From the NCBI GenBank assembly GCA_023375785.1, contig SZWC01004799.1:1-64000 (forward strand): a DNA stretch of 64,000 nucleotides. Reading direction: 5' to 3'. Shown piece after piece: positions 1 to 11,953 of the stretch. The notes below the pieces were generated by a model, which saw only the letters and a list, made by a program, of their open reading frames with translations, ran no database searches and had not been told where the DNA came from. Position 1 is the first letter of the stretch. Each line of letters begins with the position of its first letter. Made by a program: the position numbers and the translations under genes. Source of the DNA: Penium margaritaceum. Its lineage: Eukaryota > Streptophyta > Zygnematophyceae > Desmidiales > Peniaceae.

Positions 1-151
1 ATAGATATAGATATAGATATAGATATAGATATAGATATAGATATAGATATAGATATAGATATAGATATAGATATAGATATAGATATAGATATAGATATAG
101 ATATAGATATAGAAATACACATAGATACTGATTTAGATATAGATATACATT
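1..151. repeat. (ATAGAT)n hexanucleotide array
   Basis: Perfect tandem copies of a 6-bp unit run from the first base to about 113, then degrade to about 151. The array starts outside the window. No coding potential. Confidence 0.95.
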
Positions 152-2455
152 GCCAAAATTCCAAAGGGTAAGTTAAAATCTGGCAATTTAAATGGGAACA
201 TTTCGCATGCTACATCTGAGAAAGGATATCAAAGTAGTAAAAAGCTAGTGGAGCATAACACCTTTGCTGGAAGTTCTCAAGAAGCTACGTAGCATGCTTA
301 ATCAAGATAACATTATTTGAATCAAATATAGGTTTACCTTCACCTCAAAGTGCCCCAAAATCAGACTCCTTATCATTTTTGCCAAGCCAGTCTGAAAACA
401 TGTATTTCTTGGGAAGCGACTGGAGAGCAACAAGGTAGTGTATGAGAAACAAGAGAAGCAATGATTTAGTTGGTGCTCATGTATGGAGCTTGCGGGAGCT
501 TACAAAATGAGCTCAAGAGCTTCAAATTTATCACCATGCCATCAGTACTATAGGAAGAAACATGGTGGCGTATATGGAGCATCTCGCCACCATGTCTATT
601 ATGGTGAAGAGTGCACCAAGGCTGAGTTGTTTGTAATCATTGACACGTGCTTCTCATCACCGCAACTTATTTTCTAGGACATGAATCAAAGAAACAAAAA
701 CAAAAAATAGAAAAACAAAAGGGGGTTTTTTCTTCCAAAAAAGGGGGAATCTCAATGCATCATTTGCTTTTGGTCTAAGATTGCCTTTGCAACAGAGGCA
801 AAAGTACATAAAGTTGCATAAGGCAAATGAGAGACCACGGTCAAGGTGTGTGAGACACTGATTGAGCACATCATCATGGTGCTGCTTGAGGAAAACAAAT
901 AGGTGTGGATCTTGAAGTGATGGACCACCAAAAGAAAAACCTGCGATTTCAATAATCCCTTGAATTAGAGCATAACAACATGTGCAACTTCAAATATTGG
1001 CAACGTCAACACCAACCATGGATGCATTTCACATCCAAGGAAGTCTGTGGCCTCTATGTAGCTGCTAAGTCAATCTAAAGTTTTTAATTTACTAACAAAA
1101 GAGCACTTCAGGATTGGATACAACTGAAGCCGTTTCGACATCACCAACAAAAGAATCCACAAGAAGTACCTTGCTTTTTTAGATCAACGGAAAATCAGAT
1201 TCTGAAGTATCTAAAAGGTGGACTCAAAACAATGAAAGTATGAAAAAAAAATCTTGAGGGGCTATGGAAATATCACAAAAATACATAATACCAGGTATGT
1301 ATTACACAACAGGACATAAATTGTTTTGTGTTCAGGGTCCAAACTTGGTCCCCGCCATGCGTCAACAAATCAACTGAAGGAATTATGAACTTTCATGTTG
1401 GAATCAAGTTCCAGAGCAAAGAGAGTGGTGCACATGCAGCTGTCCAAGATTCTTCATTGAGTCTTATTGAGTTGAATGACGTGTCACTTGCCGATTGGAA
1501 TGACCAAGCCTGCACATTGCATCGTCTCTCGTGATTGAGCGGTGAGAGGATCTGAACAGAAAGAATTAACTTTAGAGGAAAATTCAATAAAATGACACAA
1601 AAGGTCAATTACAATCAAATACCAAGTACCTCACATTAAATCTAAATTGATCAAAAAAAAATCACAATTTTCATCATAGCACAATACTTTTTTCCATTAT
1701 CATATTTATGCCAGAGCGCAAGGTGGTGGAAGAAAGCTACATCACAGATGGCATGGTAAAATGGAGAGTATGCGCTTGGTGACTTATTATTCCCAAAAAA
1801 AAACATGATGCACAATTACGACCTCCCCATCAGACAAGAACGTCATCCTCCAATTCCTTCCCAAAGGAAAATGATAGTGGAGGTAAAATTTCACATATCT
1901 TGATCGCAAAAGTTCATTCTTGGAGTTGTGTTTTTGACAGCAACTCATCCCGTAGCAACAACTAAAGTACAAAAGGACAATTATAGGAGCTGCTAAAGTA
2001 CTAGAGTACAAAAGACAATATTGTGTGATACACTGCACCACTACAAAATCCCTAAACACTTGAGGGGTTTGGGGAGTGGGGCTGCGGGATATGAGGGTCC
2101 CTACAACCAAGCTGATGAACAAAAAGACAAAGATTCCAATCCACCATCTTGTACCTCATAGACAATTCAAGAAATTGCTCTACCTTAACAATCAAGGCTC
2201 TAGATAGGTCTGACAAAACAAACAAAAACATCATCATTCAAGAACTACGTCTAGAATCTTTTCAACCAGTTGTTTCTTCAGCGTTTCAATCCCGGCCTTT
2301 TTTTTTTTCAACACCGACATAAAATCAGCTGTTACACTGTTCTTCATGTGGACAAGAAGTGACAACATCACAAGAAATCTTCCATGAATTTACTGAAGTA
2401 TACCCATCTAACACACAAATTGTGGTGTGAATAAAAAAGCACTCAATTCACAATA
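152..2455. other. AT-rich stretch with no recognisable gene
   Basis: I see only short chance reading frames and no copia motifs, LTR ends or RNA gene. The base composition is visibly more AT-rich than the rest of the window, with A and T runs such as those near 680-740 and 2290-2310. The change to GC-rich repetitive coding sequence near 2456 is abrupt and is probably the truncated 5' edge of Copia-2a. It could be host intergenic DNA or a very old repeat. Confidence 0.6.
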
Positions 2456-2760
2456 CCCTGCCTCGTCGGTCCTCTCTAGCACACCTGATCATGTGCTAGT
2501 GCTAGTCCCCTCCGGCATACCTTAACATGTGCCTCTATTGGTTCCCTCTTGCACATCTGCTCCCATGCCTGTGCCAATTACCTCTGGCACACCAGATCCC
2601 GTGCCAGTGGCGGTCTCCTAAGACACATCCGGTCCTGTATCCACACATTTTTCCCTTACGTGTGGGCCAGCATCTGTCCATGATTCTCCTGAACCCTCGC
2701 CCCTTTCCCTACAAGCTCATAGCCCCGGCATCTATGGACCAGCTGCCTGCTCCGTAGCAT
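2456..2760 (+). repeat. 36-bp repeats in the IN-RT linker of Copia-2a
   Basis: About four imperfect units of 36 bp (12 codons) rich in Pro, Val and Thr. A unit begins at 2545 with GTTCCCTCTTGCACATCTGC. Similar 36-bp units occur at the same place in Copia-2b (12240-12520). The tail after the array reads like PxEPIAPAPMAQPPAP in both copies, with changes. The array lies in the flexible segment between integrase and RT. Confidence 0.75.
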
Positions 2761-3089
2761 GACCTGAACACCTCAGCATCCGGCTACTTTCATGAAGCTG
2801 GTGGTCTTCTTTGACAACTGGTCTCCAGGGCTTAGCAGACGTCTGACTAAGCGCCCCGACACTTGCAGCGTTCATGTTAGCAAACCTGGCACCAAGACCC
2901 TTGGCCTGAGTGTCCAGGTATAATGCACTAAGCTGTATCCCGCGTGTCCTATCAGCCATTATTTGTTCTCCCACAATTTCTCAATTGTTTGCAATGTCGC
3001 AGCTGATCTTGTTGTAGTTAGATCACGTCTGGAGGTGTGCCTTTTGGCCACCCGGAGCTCTTTCTTGATGGCAACTGATCTAGGCATGT

Positions 3090-3318
3090 TGAAGGAGGCA
3101 TTCTCGGCTTAGGACATTGAGGCTTGTCGTGTTGCTTGTAATGATGAGCTGAGATCCATACTTAAAGATGGTGTCCATGAGCTTTTGGACCATTCAGCCT
3201 AGGTGAAAGGCCGTGCAGGCCAAGTTTTTCACAAGAAGTTGAAGCCTGACAACTCAGTTCATTTCTACAAGGCCCTCTTGATGGCCAAGTGGTTCTCAGA
3301 GGTTGAGAGTTTGGATCT
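3090..3318 (+). pseudogene. RT N-terminal fragment (Copia-2a), cut by Copia-1
   Basis: Frame fragments resemble the copia RT start: a Glu-rich entry, then VFHKKLKPD (cf. WVFHKKMKP in Copia-2b), then a diverged form of the LTPKEFSQVEGVDF stretch. Reading is lost at 3318, where the Copia-1 LTR begins, and resumes after 8704. In-frame stops are present at about 3111 and 3200. Nonfunctional. Confidence 0.75.
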
Positions 3319-3720
3319 TGTCAAAAAGTGTCCCTGCCATGGATGTTGCCTGCCATTTTCCTGGTCCGACCACGAAAATGGCAGGTGATCTCGTTGCCTT
3401 GCGTGCAAGGCAAGGTGGACGGCTCCACCAAGGGTTACTTCAACGGCCGTCACAGAGGCTCTACTGCTCCCTTTTGGGTGTGCTTGGATGTGTTGGAGAT
3501 CTCAGATCACAGGATATGATAATCTGATGTAATCTCACCAAAACAACTAACCAGTACTGGTATTCAGCCTTTCTCAGTTTCTGTAACCTGTATTCTGCCA
3601 GAATCTGCTCCCTTGGTGTTGTGGCGATCCAAATCACACACCTCCCTTGGAAGTCTCTTTGCACTAAGCAACAGTGGACACTAAGGTGGATCAGAGTATG
3701 CCAGGATAGAATTCCTGACA
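3319..3720 (+). repeat. Copia-1 5' LTR with internal deletion
   Basis: Starts TGTCAAAAAGTGTCCC and ends CCTGACA. It aligns with the 712-bp 3' LTR at both ends but lacks about 310 bp near its start, covering the part that in the 3' LTR runs from about 8050 to 8365. Confidence 0.9.
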
Positions 3721-4008
3721 AAAGGGTTATGGACCCACAGCCCTGACCTGTGTACCAAAACATTCACGGCTTCCGTAACACACGGGAGTGTCTCTCTTGG
3801 TGATGTCGCCGTCGCACTTTGAGACTATCCATCGCGGAACTTCAACATGGCGCAAAATCCGGCATCCTCACCCATCTAAAAGCACATGGGCGGCCCTGGG
3901 TTTGGGGTGTGGTAGTGGAATTTTGAGATCAACCTCGTGCAAAAGGGATTGCTGGAGCTTATGAAGCGTACGGAGGTTTAAGGTGCAAGAGTAACGGACG
4001 AGGAGAAC

Positions 4009-4675
4009 ATGGCCTTCACGAAGAAGAACACGGAGGCGCTCATGCTCCTACTCTTGGTGCTGCACGAATCTCAATGGGGCTATATCCATGGCTGCACTTT
4101 GGCAACAGACGCGTGGAAGAAGCTCTGCCCCATCAACCTATCAACATTCCTTGCAAATAAGATCTTTGCAATGAAGCGACTCTTGACGGTGAGGATTGAG
4201 GAGGGTGAGGACGCCATTCCCACCATGGAGCACATCAAGTCTCTTGCATCGTAATGGAATGATGTGAGGTGAAAGATTAATACAAAGATGAAGGCAATGG
4301 AGGTCCTCATGGCTCTACCCTCATGGCCCTCTCATCACCGTATTGGCATGTTGGAAGGAGGATAAACTCACCTACGGTGCAGTCACCGAGCACATAGGCA
4401 ACTAGGTGTACCGTAGTAGCGGTGGTGAGACCTCTTCATCCTCAACTGCCCCGGTCACCAAAATGCAGGGTGGCAGCAGCAGTGGCAAGCAAGGCCGCGG
4501 TAAGGGCGGTGGCAAGAAGGGTGCCAAGAGGGGTGTATGCCATAATTGTGGCAAGGAGGGCCATTGGGCCAAGGAATGTCTGGAGGAGGCACAGAGCGGC
4601 AGCAAAGGTGCCAAAGGCAAGAAAGTGCTCCTCAATGGCGCAAAGAACCACGCCCAGAAGGGTTCCAGCCGGTGG
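4009..4675 (+). pseudogene. Gag of Copia-1 (nucleocapsid with CCHC knuckle)
   Basis: An ATG at 4009 opens an 81-codon frame resembling the copia Gag core (TDAWKKL ... LTVRIEEGEDAIPTMEHI). After stops and a shift, reading resumes before 4406 (a TAG at 4402-4407 where the frame reads IGN-stop-VYR). A canonical zinc knuckle, CHNCGKEGHWAKEC (CX2CX4HX4C), lies at 4538-4579, preceded by a Lys/Gly-rich basic stretch. Gag binds and packages element RNA. The knuckle is intact but the ORF is not. Confidence 0.85.
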
Positions 4676-6054
4676 TGCCTTGACTTAGGTGCGGAGGAGC
4701 ATATCCAAGTGAAGAAGGTGGGGTTCATCAACAACACCAAGTTTGCAAAGTCCATGGTGGTTGCCAACGACAAGGTCAAACCTGCGGCTGGCCAAGGTGA
4801 TGTGGACGTGGAGGTGGTAGTTGGTGGTAAAAAGGTGCATCGTGTTCTCCAAAATGTGCAACATATCCCTTGCCTGGCTGACATTTTGAGTATAAGCCTC
4901 TTGACAGACAACGGGTATGAAGTGTTCTTCCACAGGAAAGGTGCAGTCGTGCGGATGGACAGCGGCACCAAGGTTGTGCTTGAGGCGAATTGCACGAGAG
5001 GCATCTACATCTTTGAGACAAAGGTCGCCCCCTTGGCAGCAGACGCAGCAGACCCGCCAGCACGCATCGTCAACCTTGCAAAAGGCAGTGGAGCAGACTG
5101 GTAGCTATGGCATCGGCAGCTGGGGCACTTGTCGCCCGCAGTCGTGTAGGAGATGGCAGAGCACGACATGGTTCATGGCTCAACATCACCAGTGCACCAG
5201 ACACATTAGTAGATTTTGCAAAGCACAAGTGTGAGCCATGCATCGTGGGCACGGCAAAGTGCAGACCATTTGAAAACGTGCTGCTGCGGGCCGAGAATCT
5301 GCTCAAGGTCGTACACAATGATGTGTGCGAGCCGATCAATACGCCGTCCATTGGGGACGCGTGATACTTCGTCACCTTCATCAATGATTCTAGCAGAAAA
5401 CTCTACATATACTTCATGAAGCGATGTGCTGGACCGGCTAAAGAAGTATGTTGCAGCGGTGGAGAGGCAGACTGGCCGCAAGGTCAGAGTTCTACGCAGT
5501 TACAATGGCGGCGAGTATGTGGGCTGTGGAGGGTGGCTGAAGGAGCAGGGGATTGAGTGGCAGCCGGCCACTCTGTACACACCTCAATCTAATGGCATGG
5601 CAGTGTGTATGAACCACATGCTGCTTAAAATGGCGTTGACGATGCTCGTGGACGCTATACTGCCACGGAACCTGTGGATTGAGGTCGTGAGCACGGTGTG
5701 CTACATCACCAACCTCACCCCAACAGTAGCACTGAAGGGGAAGGGTGGTTGGAACACGCCGCAGGAGGCATGCAGCAGACACAAACCAAGCGTGGTTCAC
5801 CTGAAGGTGTTCGGGTGCAAGGCGCATGCGTTGGTGCATGCCGCACAACCTCACAAAGAAAAGACTCCAAACTGGACCCACGTGCAAAGGTGTATGTGTT
5901 CATCGGGTATGAGAGTGCACTCAAGGCATACCGCCTCTTTGATCCACAGATGCAGGATGTCATCACAAGCCGCGACATCACGTTTGATGAGCAGCAAAGC
6001 TACTGCAGTAGTAGCAACACCATCGACGCAACGTACTCACCAAAGCAGGGATAG
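4676..6054 (+). pseudogene. Protease and integrase of Copia-1
   Basis: The protease site normally reads DSGA; here it is DLGA (Asp at 4682-4684), so the conserved Ser is lost. The integrase shows the WHRQLGHLS motif at about 5105 and CX2C at CEPC. The first catalytic Asp survives in HNDVCEP. The second motif reads RSYNGGEY instead of RSDNGGEY, and the Glu in NGMAER has become NGMAVC. Stops (TGA at 5362-5364) and frameshifts near 5420 and 5880 break the frame. The GPQ-rich C terminus follows to about 6054. Confidence 0.85.
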
Positions 6055-6495
6055 TGGTTCCAACTCCTTGAGCATGAGGTGGAGTCCGCGGCTGTAGAGG
6101 TCAATGACGGATCTTCAGAGAATGATGATGCTGGAGCGCAGCAAGGCAACGCAACAGGTGAAGGTACCGCTGGAGCGTAGGATGCAGCAGCCAATGCGGG
6201 AGAGCCCGTGGCCAAGGACAACTTTGTAGCAGGGTAACAGGAGGAGGAGCAGCCAGCGTCACCAAGGTTACCGCGTCGCAGCCAATGGCAGCGGAATGCG
6301 GCAAAGCGGTACGACGCAAGCACGGGCCGCTGGGTCGGCATGGCGCAGTGCACAATGGTAGCTGCAACAGAGCAAAAAAATGCGCAAGAGGTGCTTGCAC
6401 AGCCTGACGGGCAGCAGTGGGGAAAAGCAATAAAGTCTGAACTTGTGTCCCTTGGTGAGAACGGCACTTGGGAGCTGGTGGATTAGCCTGAGGGG
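6055..6495 (+). other. Degenerate IN-RT linker of Copia-1
   Basis: Glu/Ala/Gln-rich low-complexity sequence typical of the linker between integrase and RT, with in-frame TAG and TAA codons (for example about 6178 and 6235). The RT entry WGKAIKSELVSLGENGTWEL is legible at about 6420-6480. Unlike the other families here, no tandem repeat is visible. Confidence 0.55.
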
Positions 6496-7915
6496 GTGAA
6501 GGTGATCAGCTCTAACTGGGTGTTCAAGGTGAAGCTCACCAAAGACAACAAGGTGGAAAAGCATAAGGCGCGGCTAGTGGTGAAGGGGTATGCGCAGCGG
6601 AAAGGCAAACACTACGATGAGACGTTCAAGCCCGTCGCCAAGCTCACAAGCATCCAGACGATCCTCGTGGTGGCAGCCACAAAGGATATGGAGATCCACC
6701 AAATGGATGTCCAGATAGCATTCCTGAATGGCATCATCGACAAAGACATCTATCTTTAGGTGCTGGAGGGGGTGGATGTGCCGGAGGGCAAGGTGTGCAA
6801 GCTGCAGGAGGCCTTGTACGAGCTAAACCAGGTGCCCAGGTACTGGTACCAGCAGATGGACGGCTACATGACGGAGCTCGGCTTCAAGCGGTGTGAGTCA
6901 CACCACAGCGTGTACGTTCGGCGCAGCAAGGGACTCCATCAGATTGTTGCACTCTATGTGGGCGATCTGATCATGTGTTCATCAGATCTGGCGGCTTTGC
7001 AGCAGCTCAAGGAGCAGCTGAGCAACAGATTTAAGATGACAGACATGGAGAACTTGGAGTACTACCTCGGGGTGAGCATCACACGGAACTGGAGGGCACG
7101 CACCCTTGAGCTGGGGCAAGCCAAGTACGTGGCCGAGGTCCTAAAGCGGTATGGTATGGAGGGTTGCAAACCAGTGGGCAGTCCGGTCTGCACAAGCTGT
7201 GAGCTGAGTGTTGCAATGGCGCCGCAAGCTAAAGAGGAGAAGGAGGACATGGCGAAGGTGCCCTACCAATCAATGGTGGACAGCCTGATTTATGCCATGG
7301 TGGCGACTCAGCTGGACTTAGCCTATGCGGTGGGTCAGGTGAGCAGGTACGTGGCCAACTCTGGGCCACTTCACTGGATGGCCGTGGAGCGCATCCTCCG
7401 GTGCTTGCAGGCAGCGCGGCTCACGCGCTTGAAGTACGATGGAAAGGGTAGGTCAGACCCCTTGCGACTGGTCTGCCACACTGATGTGGACTACGCTGGA
7501 GATGTGGACAAGAGGAGGTCCACTTCTGGCTATGTGTTCTTCCTCGCAGGTGTAGCGGTCTTGTGGTGCAGTAGGAAGGAGGACTGCGTCGCCACCTCCA
7601 TAGTGAAGACGGAGTACATCGCTCTGGTTGAGGCAGTCAAGGGAGTAGTGTGGCTGCGCAGAGTATTGGGGGAGCTAGACGTACCGCAGTAGGAGCCTAC
7701 GGTGGTCCAGCAGGACAACACTTGCTCCATCTCACTGACCAACAATCCAACGCAGCATAGAAGGACGAAGCACATCGACGTGCACTACCACTATGTGTGG
7801 GACATGGTGGAGAAGGGACAGGTTGTGCTGCATCATTGCAGCACAAAGCTCATGCTCGACACAGCCCCAGGATTGGCACGTCATCAGCCTTGCAGAGCTT
7901 GGGTTGACATGCTGT
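6496..7915 (+). pseudogene. Reverse transcriptase and RNase H of Copia-1
   Basis: The best-preserved pol in the first 20 kb. Motifs in order: SSNWVFKVK, RLVVKGYAQR, IHQMDVQIAFLNG, a TAG at 6757-6759, then KVCKLQEALYELNQ and LYVGDLIMCS. The RT catalytic box should be YVDD and is YVGD, losing one metal-binding Asp. RNase H shows HTDVDYAGD, RRSTSGYVFFLAG, TEYIALVEAVKGVVWL and TKHIDVHYHYVWD; the usual TEAEY box is changed to VKTEY. A TAG at 7690-7692 interrupts RNase H. It ends near the 3' purine tract. Confidence 0.92.
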
Positions 7916-7982
7916 GAAGGGCTTGAAGGTGCAGGAGCGGACGAGCGAGAGTGAGCATGAGGCATCCGTCATGGAAGGTGCA

Positions 7983-7992
7983 CGGGGGAGAT
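7983..7992 (+). other. Polypurine tract of Copia-1
   Basis: GGGGGAGAT-type purine run directly before the TG of the 3' LTR. It is the standard primer site for plus-strand DNA synthesis. Confidence 0.8.
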
Positions 7993-8704
7993 TGTCAAAA
8001 AGTGTCCCTGCCATGGATGCCGCTTGCCTTTTTCCTGGTTCGACCACTAGAGAGTGGTTGAATGTCTGATCTGATTACAGATTTGGATTCCTTGGATCTG
8101 GCCATGCGGTTTTGAAGTTTCAGTTGCTCGATTTGGTTGCGAATTCAGAAATTTAGCCCCATCCGAAGTTCGAGTGGTCGGTGGGTAGAATCTGGGTCTC
8201 CGTCATGGGTGACAGGATAATTCCACCGCTGTGATCTAAGTTTGTCTCTAATGAGCTCCAAATGCACCACGGGCATAAATGAAGTGACCAGAGGGACCTC
8301 CTTGACAAGGGTGACCTTCTCCTTGACTTCTGGGCAAGGAAAGACGCTCCAACGGGTCATCGTCGAAGCGCCTCCCGTTGCCTTGCATGCAAGGCAAGGT
8401 GGGCCGCTCCACCAAGGATTACTTCAACGGCCCTAGCAGGGGCTCTACTGCACCGTTTTGGGCATGCTTGGATGCGTTGGAGATCTTAGATCACAGGCTA
8501 TAAGAATCTGATGTAATCTCACTAAAACAACTAACCATTAATGGTATTCAGCCTCTCTCAGTTTCTGCAACCTGCATTCTGCCAGGATTCTGCTCCCTTG
8601 GTGTTGTGGTGACCCAAAGCACACACCTCCCTTGGAATTCTCTTTGCACTAAGAAGCCATGGACACTTAGGTAGATCAGAGCACGCCAGGATAGCATTCC
8701 TGCA
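7993..8704 (+). repeat. Copia-1 3' LTR
   Basis: 712 bp, TG...CA. Contains an imperfect inverted repeat GTTCGACCACT / AGTGGTTGAA near 8038. Related to the solo LTRs at 14079-14803 (minus) and about 31979-32697 (plus). Confidence 0.92.
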
Positions 8705-10053
8705 AAATCTCACTTAGACCTTAGCACAAGTTGGCCATATGAACACCACTTGCACCTTGTTTGGGGTTGTTCCTTAGCAAGATGAAGAGTTGCATAAGAT
8801 GGATGTGAACAACACGTTTCTCCATGAAACTCAAGAGAAGGAGATCTACATGGTTCAGCCACCTTGCTTTGAGGTCAGTGACAAGCTCTGGTGCTTGTGC
8901 AAGGCCTTGTACATCTTGAAGTAGTCACTCCAATGCTCGGACCGGGAGATCACCGACATACTAACACGTGTCTGTTACATATAGAATTGAAGCTAATCCA
9001 TCCCTCTTTGTCGGATGAATAGCTGAGAGCTTCACCGCCATCTTGGTCTATACAGACAACATCCTAATCATGTCTTTCTCAATGGAGGTCTTGAAGGAGG
9101 CCAATGCATCCTTCAGGTTGCCTATTGGATTTAGGACCTTGTTCCGGTTGCTCTTACCTTGAGATGGAGATCGTGCGTGATCGTAAATAGCTGAAACTCT
9201 TATTAGTTCAGACACATTATGCCCGCATTATGGGGGAGCGGTTTGATGACCTGCTTGCTGCAGTTCCCACAGCCTCCACCCTCATCACACATGAAGTGCA
9301 AGGTGTCCTGAAGGTGCATGATCGAACACATGTAGGGGAGATGGTATACGTGACTTGTGCTTTCACCTCATCGGTGCTCTGATGTACTTGGCCATGATCA
9401 CATGACCCGACATCATCTTTGTCATCAACCTTCTTGCACAGTTCTTAGGGTGTCTTGACGTGGCTATGTGAGTGGCGCCATACGTGGTTGCCATATCATA
9501 CCTTAGACTCTGTCGTCAATAAAATCCTTTTGTGATAGTCGACGACTACAAAGAAAGTGACTGGACCTAGAACCTTGATGGACGCTGCCTGAAAATCTAT
9601 GTGTTCCTACAGGGTGGCACCACTAGTTCATGGCGCAGCGTCAAGCAGGGTTGGATTACATGTAACTTGTCAGAGGCAGAATATGTTCACCTGGTGGCTT
9701 GGGCTGCTGACGCAATGCTGCTACATAGTCTGTTTTGTGAGTTGCTTCAGTCTGTGCCTCGCACCACTTTGCCTCGCACCATTATCCGTTGTGAAAACCA
9801 GAGTACCCTTGCCATCATAGAGAACATAGGTGTATTTAATGCACACATGAAGTACATAGCTGTTGAGCATCATTTTATGCATAATCTGGTGGAGCGGCAG
9901 CTGATCTCCATCATCTGTGTGGGTGCGAGCATGATGATGCAGGCTGACTTATTGAAGAAGGCACTAGTGCATGAAATTTCATGGTGGGCACTTCTTCTGT
10001 CACACTGCGCCCCTCGTCTAAGGGTGGCTGAGAGTGGGGTGTGTGTGTATTGA
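8705..10053 (+). pseudogene. RT C-terminal part and RNase H of Copia-2a
   Basis: Reading resumes with ELHKMDVNNTFLHET, EIYMVQPPCF and DKLWCLCKALY, then a catalytic box that reads YTDN where YVDD is expected. After many stops a clear RNase H block is open from 9601 to 10053: VFLQGGTTSSWRSVKQGW, LSEAEYVHLVAWAADA, CENQSTLAIIENIG and AVEHHFMHNLVERQ, ending LKKALVHE (cf. TKAL). The reading frame ends in TGA. RT is dead; the RNase H frame is intact but has no start of its own. Confidence 0.85.
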
Positions 10054-10735
10054 TTGTTGAGCATCTTGTTGTATACTTCTCTTAGTTTTGCAAGTGTATG
10101 GACATGTGTACCATCAGGTTTGCTGTGACGTGTGCCATCCCCGTCTGTTTGTACGAATCATGATGACCACTAGGCTGTGTCCATGCTCGTGCAGATCCCT
10201 TATGTGGACCCAGCTGGTACCAGTAGTTGCGAGATCGCTGCTATGACGTCCTGGGTGATTCTTGGAGCCCTATGAAGTTTTTCTGTAGCCTCTAGAGTTT
10301 TTTCGGTGGGATGGCTTTTGAGCCCGAACTGCATGTTTTGCATCATGTGTCCACCGATAAATGCCAGACCTGTGCGTGTGGCCAGTCATGGCATCTGGCC
10401 TAAGATTCAACATCTCTAGGCTGAAATGGTGTTGCTTTCAAATGTCATTGCACAGAGTTATGGAAAAAAGAGTAGTTTTGGACCTGTTTCAAGTGAAACT
10501 AGAATTGTCACGTGTGTCACCCACCATGCGCTGTGGCAGGAACTCATGCTATGTGCTTGTTAGTTGTCATTCCTCTATTCATTTGAACCTATTGAATCTA
10601 ATGAGACTTTGTGCGTCCCCCTAGCCCAAATCTTGCCATTCCTTCCACCTACTTGCTTGCTAATACGCTAGCTGACTGGATAGTATCGCCATGTCAATGG
10701 CAACAAAGCTAGGAATCTTCCTAGTGATTTCTCTT
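10034..10735 (+). repeat. 3' region or LTR of Copia-2a
   Basis: Begins just after a purine-rich AGGGTGGCTGAGAG with TG. It is collinear with 19482-20183 downstream of the Copia-2b RNase H. About 190 bp from 10121 also resemble the segments starting TGTTGTGATG at 20235 and 27492. The similarity with Copia-2b stops near 10735. I cannot fix the LTR ends from two copies. It holds short open frames but nothing I recognise. Confidence 0.55.
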
Positions 10736-11639
10736 GGTATTAAATCAGGAAGAACCTTCTTGCTGAGCAATTCCATAGGGACGCAACACCAGCGGCAGTA
10801 GTGGGATTCACTGCAATATTCATATCCTAGGACCCGTCATAGTAGACGTAAACAGCAAAGAAGTCATCCTGACGTCAGCAGCAGCAGCATCACCATGCGA
10901 CCGCTAGCGTGGGCCGTAATACCAATACTGGTGGCGTGAGTTACCGCCACCATCACAGTAGTAGCAATAGTTGCAATGACGAGCTGAAGCAGCCATAGTG
11001 GTAGCGACAGAATCGGGTAGCAGCAACATCTTATTCAATTATGACCAAGGGATACACACAAAAAAGGATGCAGCTTGTAGCATTAGCTGGTGACAACGAT
11101 TGCAAGCAGTGGCTGCGGGGATTGGCAGTGGGAGCGAGCAATGGCAGCAACAGCGGCACAAGCACCCGGGAGCAACAACAGTAGTGCAACGGTACCATTG
11201 TTGCAGTACCATTGTAGTTGCTGCATTGGTAGCAGCAACAATAGTAGCAAGAGCACTACAGAAGCACTACAACAGCAGCAATGGCTATAGGAGTGTGCCA
11301 GGAGTAGCAGCGGCTGCAGCAACAACAATGATGCGGGAGCCGCTGTTGTGGCTGCTGCCTTGTCCACCATTGTAGCTGCACAACAACCACTGCTCAATTT
11401 TGACATTCTGACATAGAACTTTGAAATCTGAATTCTGAACTTCAAGACTCAATATCATAAAATTGAAGAACAAACTGAGACCCCGGAGGTCTGACAATCG
11501 AAACTGAGCGATGCACTCTTTGATTTTCCAACTCAGGGCACCAAACATCACACTTATAACAGAAATAAACGTGTTTTTGGGCAGTCTCTGAATCTGAACC
11601 GCCAGCTGGAGGAGCCCTGGAAAACAATTGCTCAGCCGC
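10736..11639. repeat. Trinucleotide-rich DNA, probably a decayed retroelement leader
   Basis: GCA, CAG and GTA triplets dominate 10780-11380, as in the leaders of Copia-4 and Copia-7. A TGACGTCA box lies at 10870-10877 directly before GCAGCAGCAGCA. Both strands are open for 90-120 codons around 11083-11445 because the triplets rarely make stops. 11390-11639 is plainer sequence with no motif I know. No LTR or pol can be tied to it. Confidence 0.5.
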
Positions 11640-11696
11640 GCGTGGTCAGCTGTGCTGACTCATGCTGCCAGCATGATTCAGCGCGGCTGACCACGC
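11640..11696. repeat. 57-bp near-perfect palindrome
   Basis: Left arm 11640-11667 and right arm 11669-11696 are 28-base reverse complements with about three mismatches, around one unpaired base. The outer stem is GCGTGGTCAGC / GCTGACCACGC. The remaining bases to 11953 hold no recognisable feature. Confidence 0.85.
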
Positions 11697-11953
11697 AAAG
11701 TTACGGAAAATCAAGCGACGACGGAGATGACCCGCGACTGCATCAGCATAAAATAGGGGACTCAGATTGCATACGGCGCCCAGGAAAAACCAGAAAACTG
11801 CATAGTCCCACCCCAGGGAAGCCCGTGGTTCCGGGTGGCCGATGTGGGGGGGATCACATCGACGTGCCGAGGTGGACATCAATGTGCCGGGGTTTGAGGT
11901 GGCCATGTCAACACTGACATGGACTAGCAAGGGTTCAAGGTCTCACCTCAGGG

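Larger units (their letters stand above)
3319..8704 (+). mobile_element. Copia-1, full-length but degenerate Ty1/copia element
   Basis: Both LTRs are present (3319-3720 and 7993-8704) with TG at the start and CA at the end. The internal region codes in order for Gag with a zinc knuckle, protease, integrase, RT and RNase H. A purine tract directly precedes the 3' LTR. It lies inside the pol of Copia-2a. The flanks GATCT (3314-3318) and AATCT (8706-8710) match at four of five bases, one base after the LTR end, so the target duplication is probable but not exact. I see no initiator tRNA-Met primer site after the 5' LTR. Confidence 0.9.
2456..10735 (+). mobile_element. Copia-2a, 5'-truncated Ty1/copia element split by Copia-1
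   Basis: Two pieces of one degenerate pol, 2456-3318 and 8705-10033, flank Copia-1 exactly. The left piece has the IN-RT linker and the start of RT; the right piece resumes in RT near MDVNN and runs through RNase H. The same order is seen uninterrupted in Copia-2b (12240-13868). The left edge lacks Gag, protease and integrase. The right part, 10034-10735, matches 19482-20183 after the RNase H of Copia-2b and is probably LTR or 3' untranslated sequence. Confidence 0.82.

Noticed and set aside
2040-2110. CCCTAAA-containing stretch as telomere-type repeat
   Set aside because: The heptamer occurs once only; there is no array.
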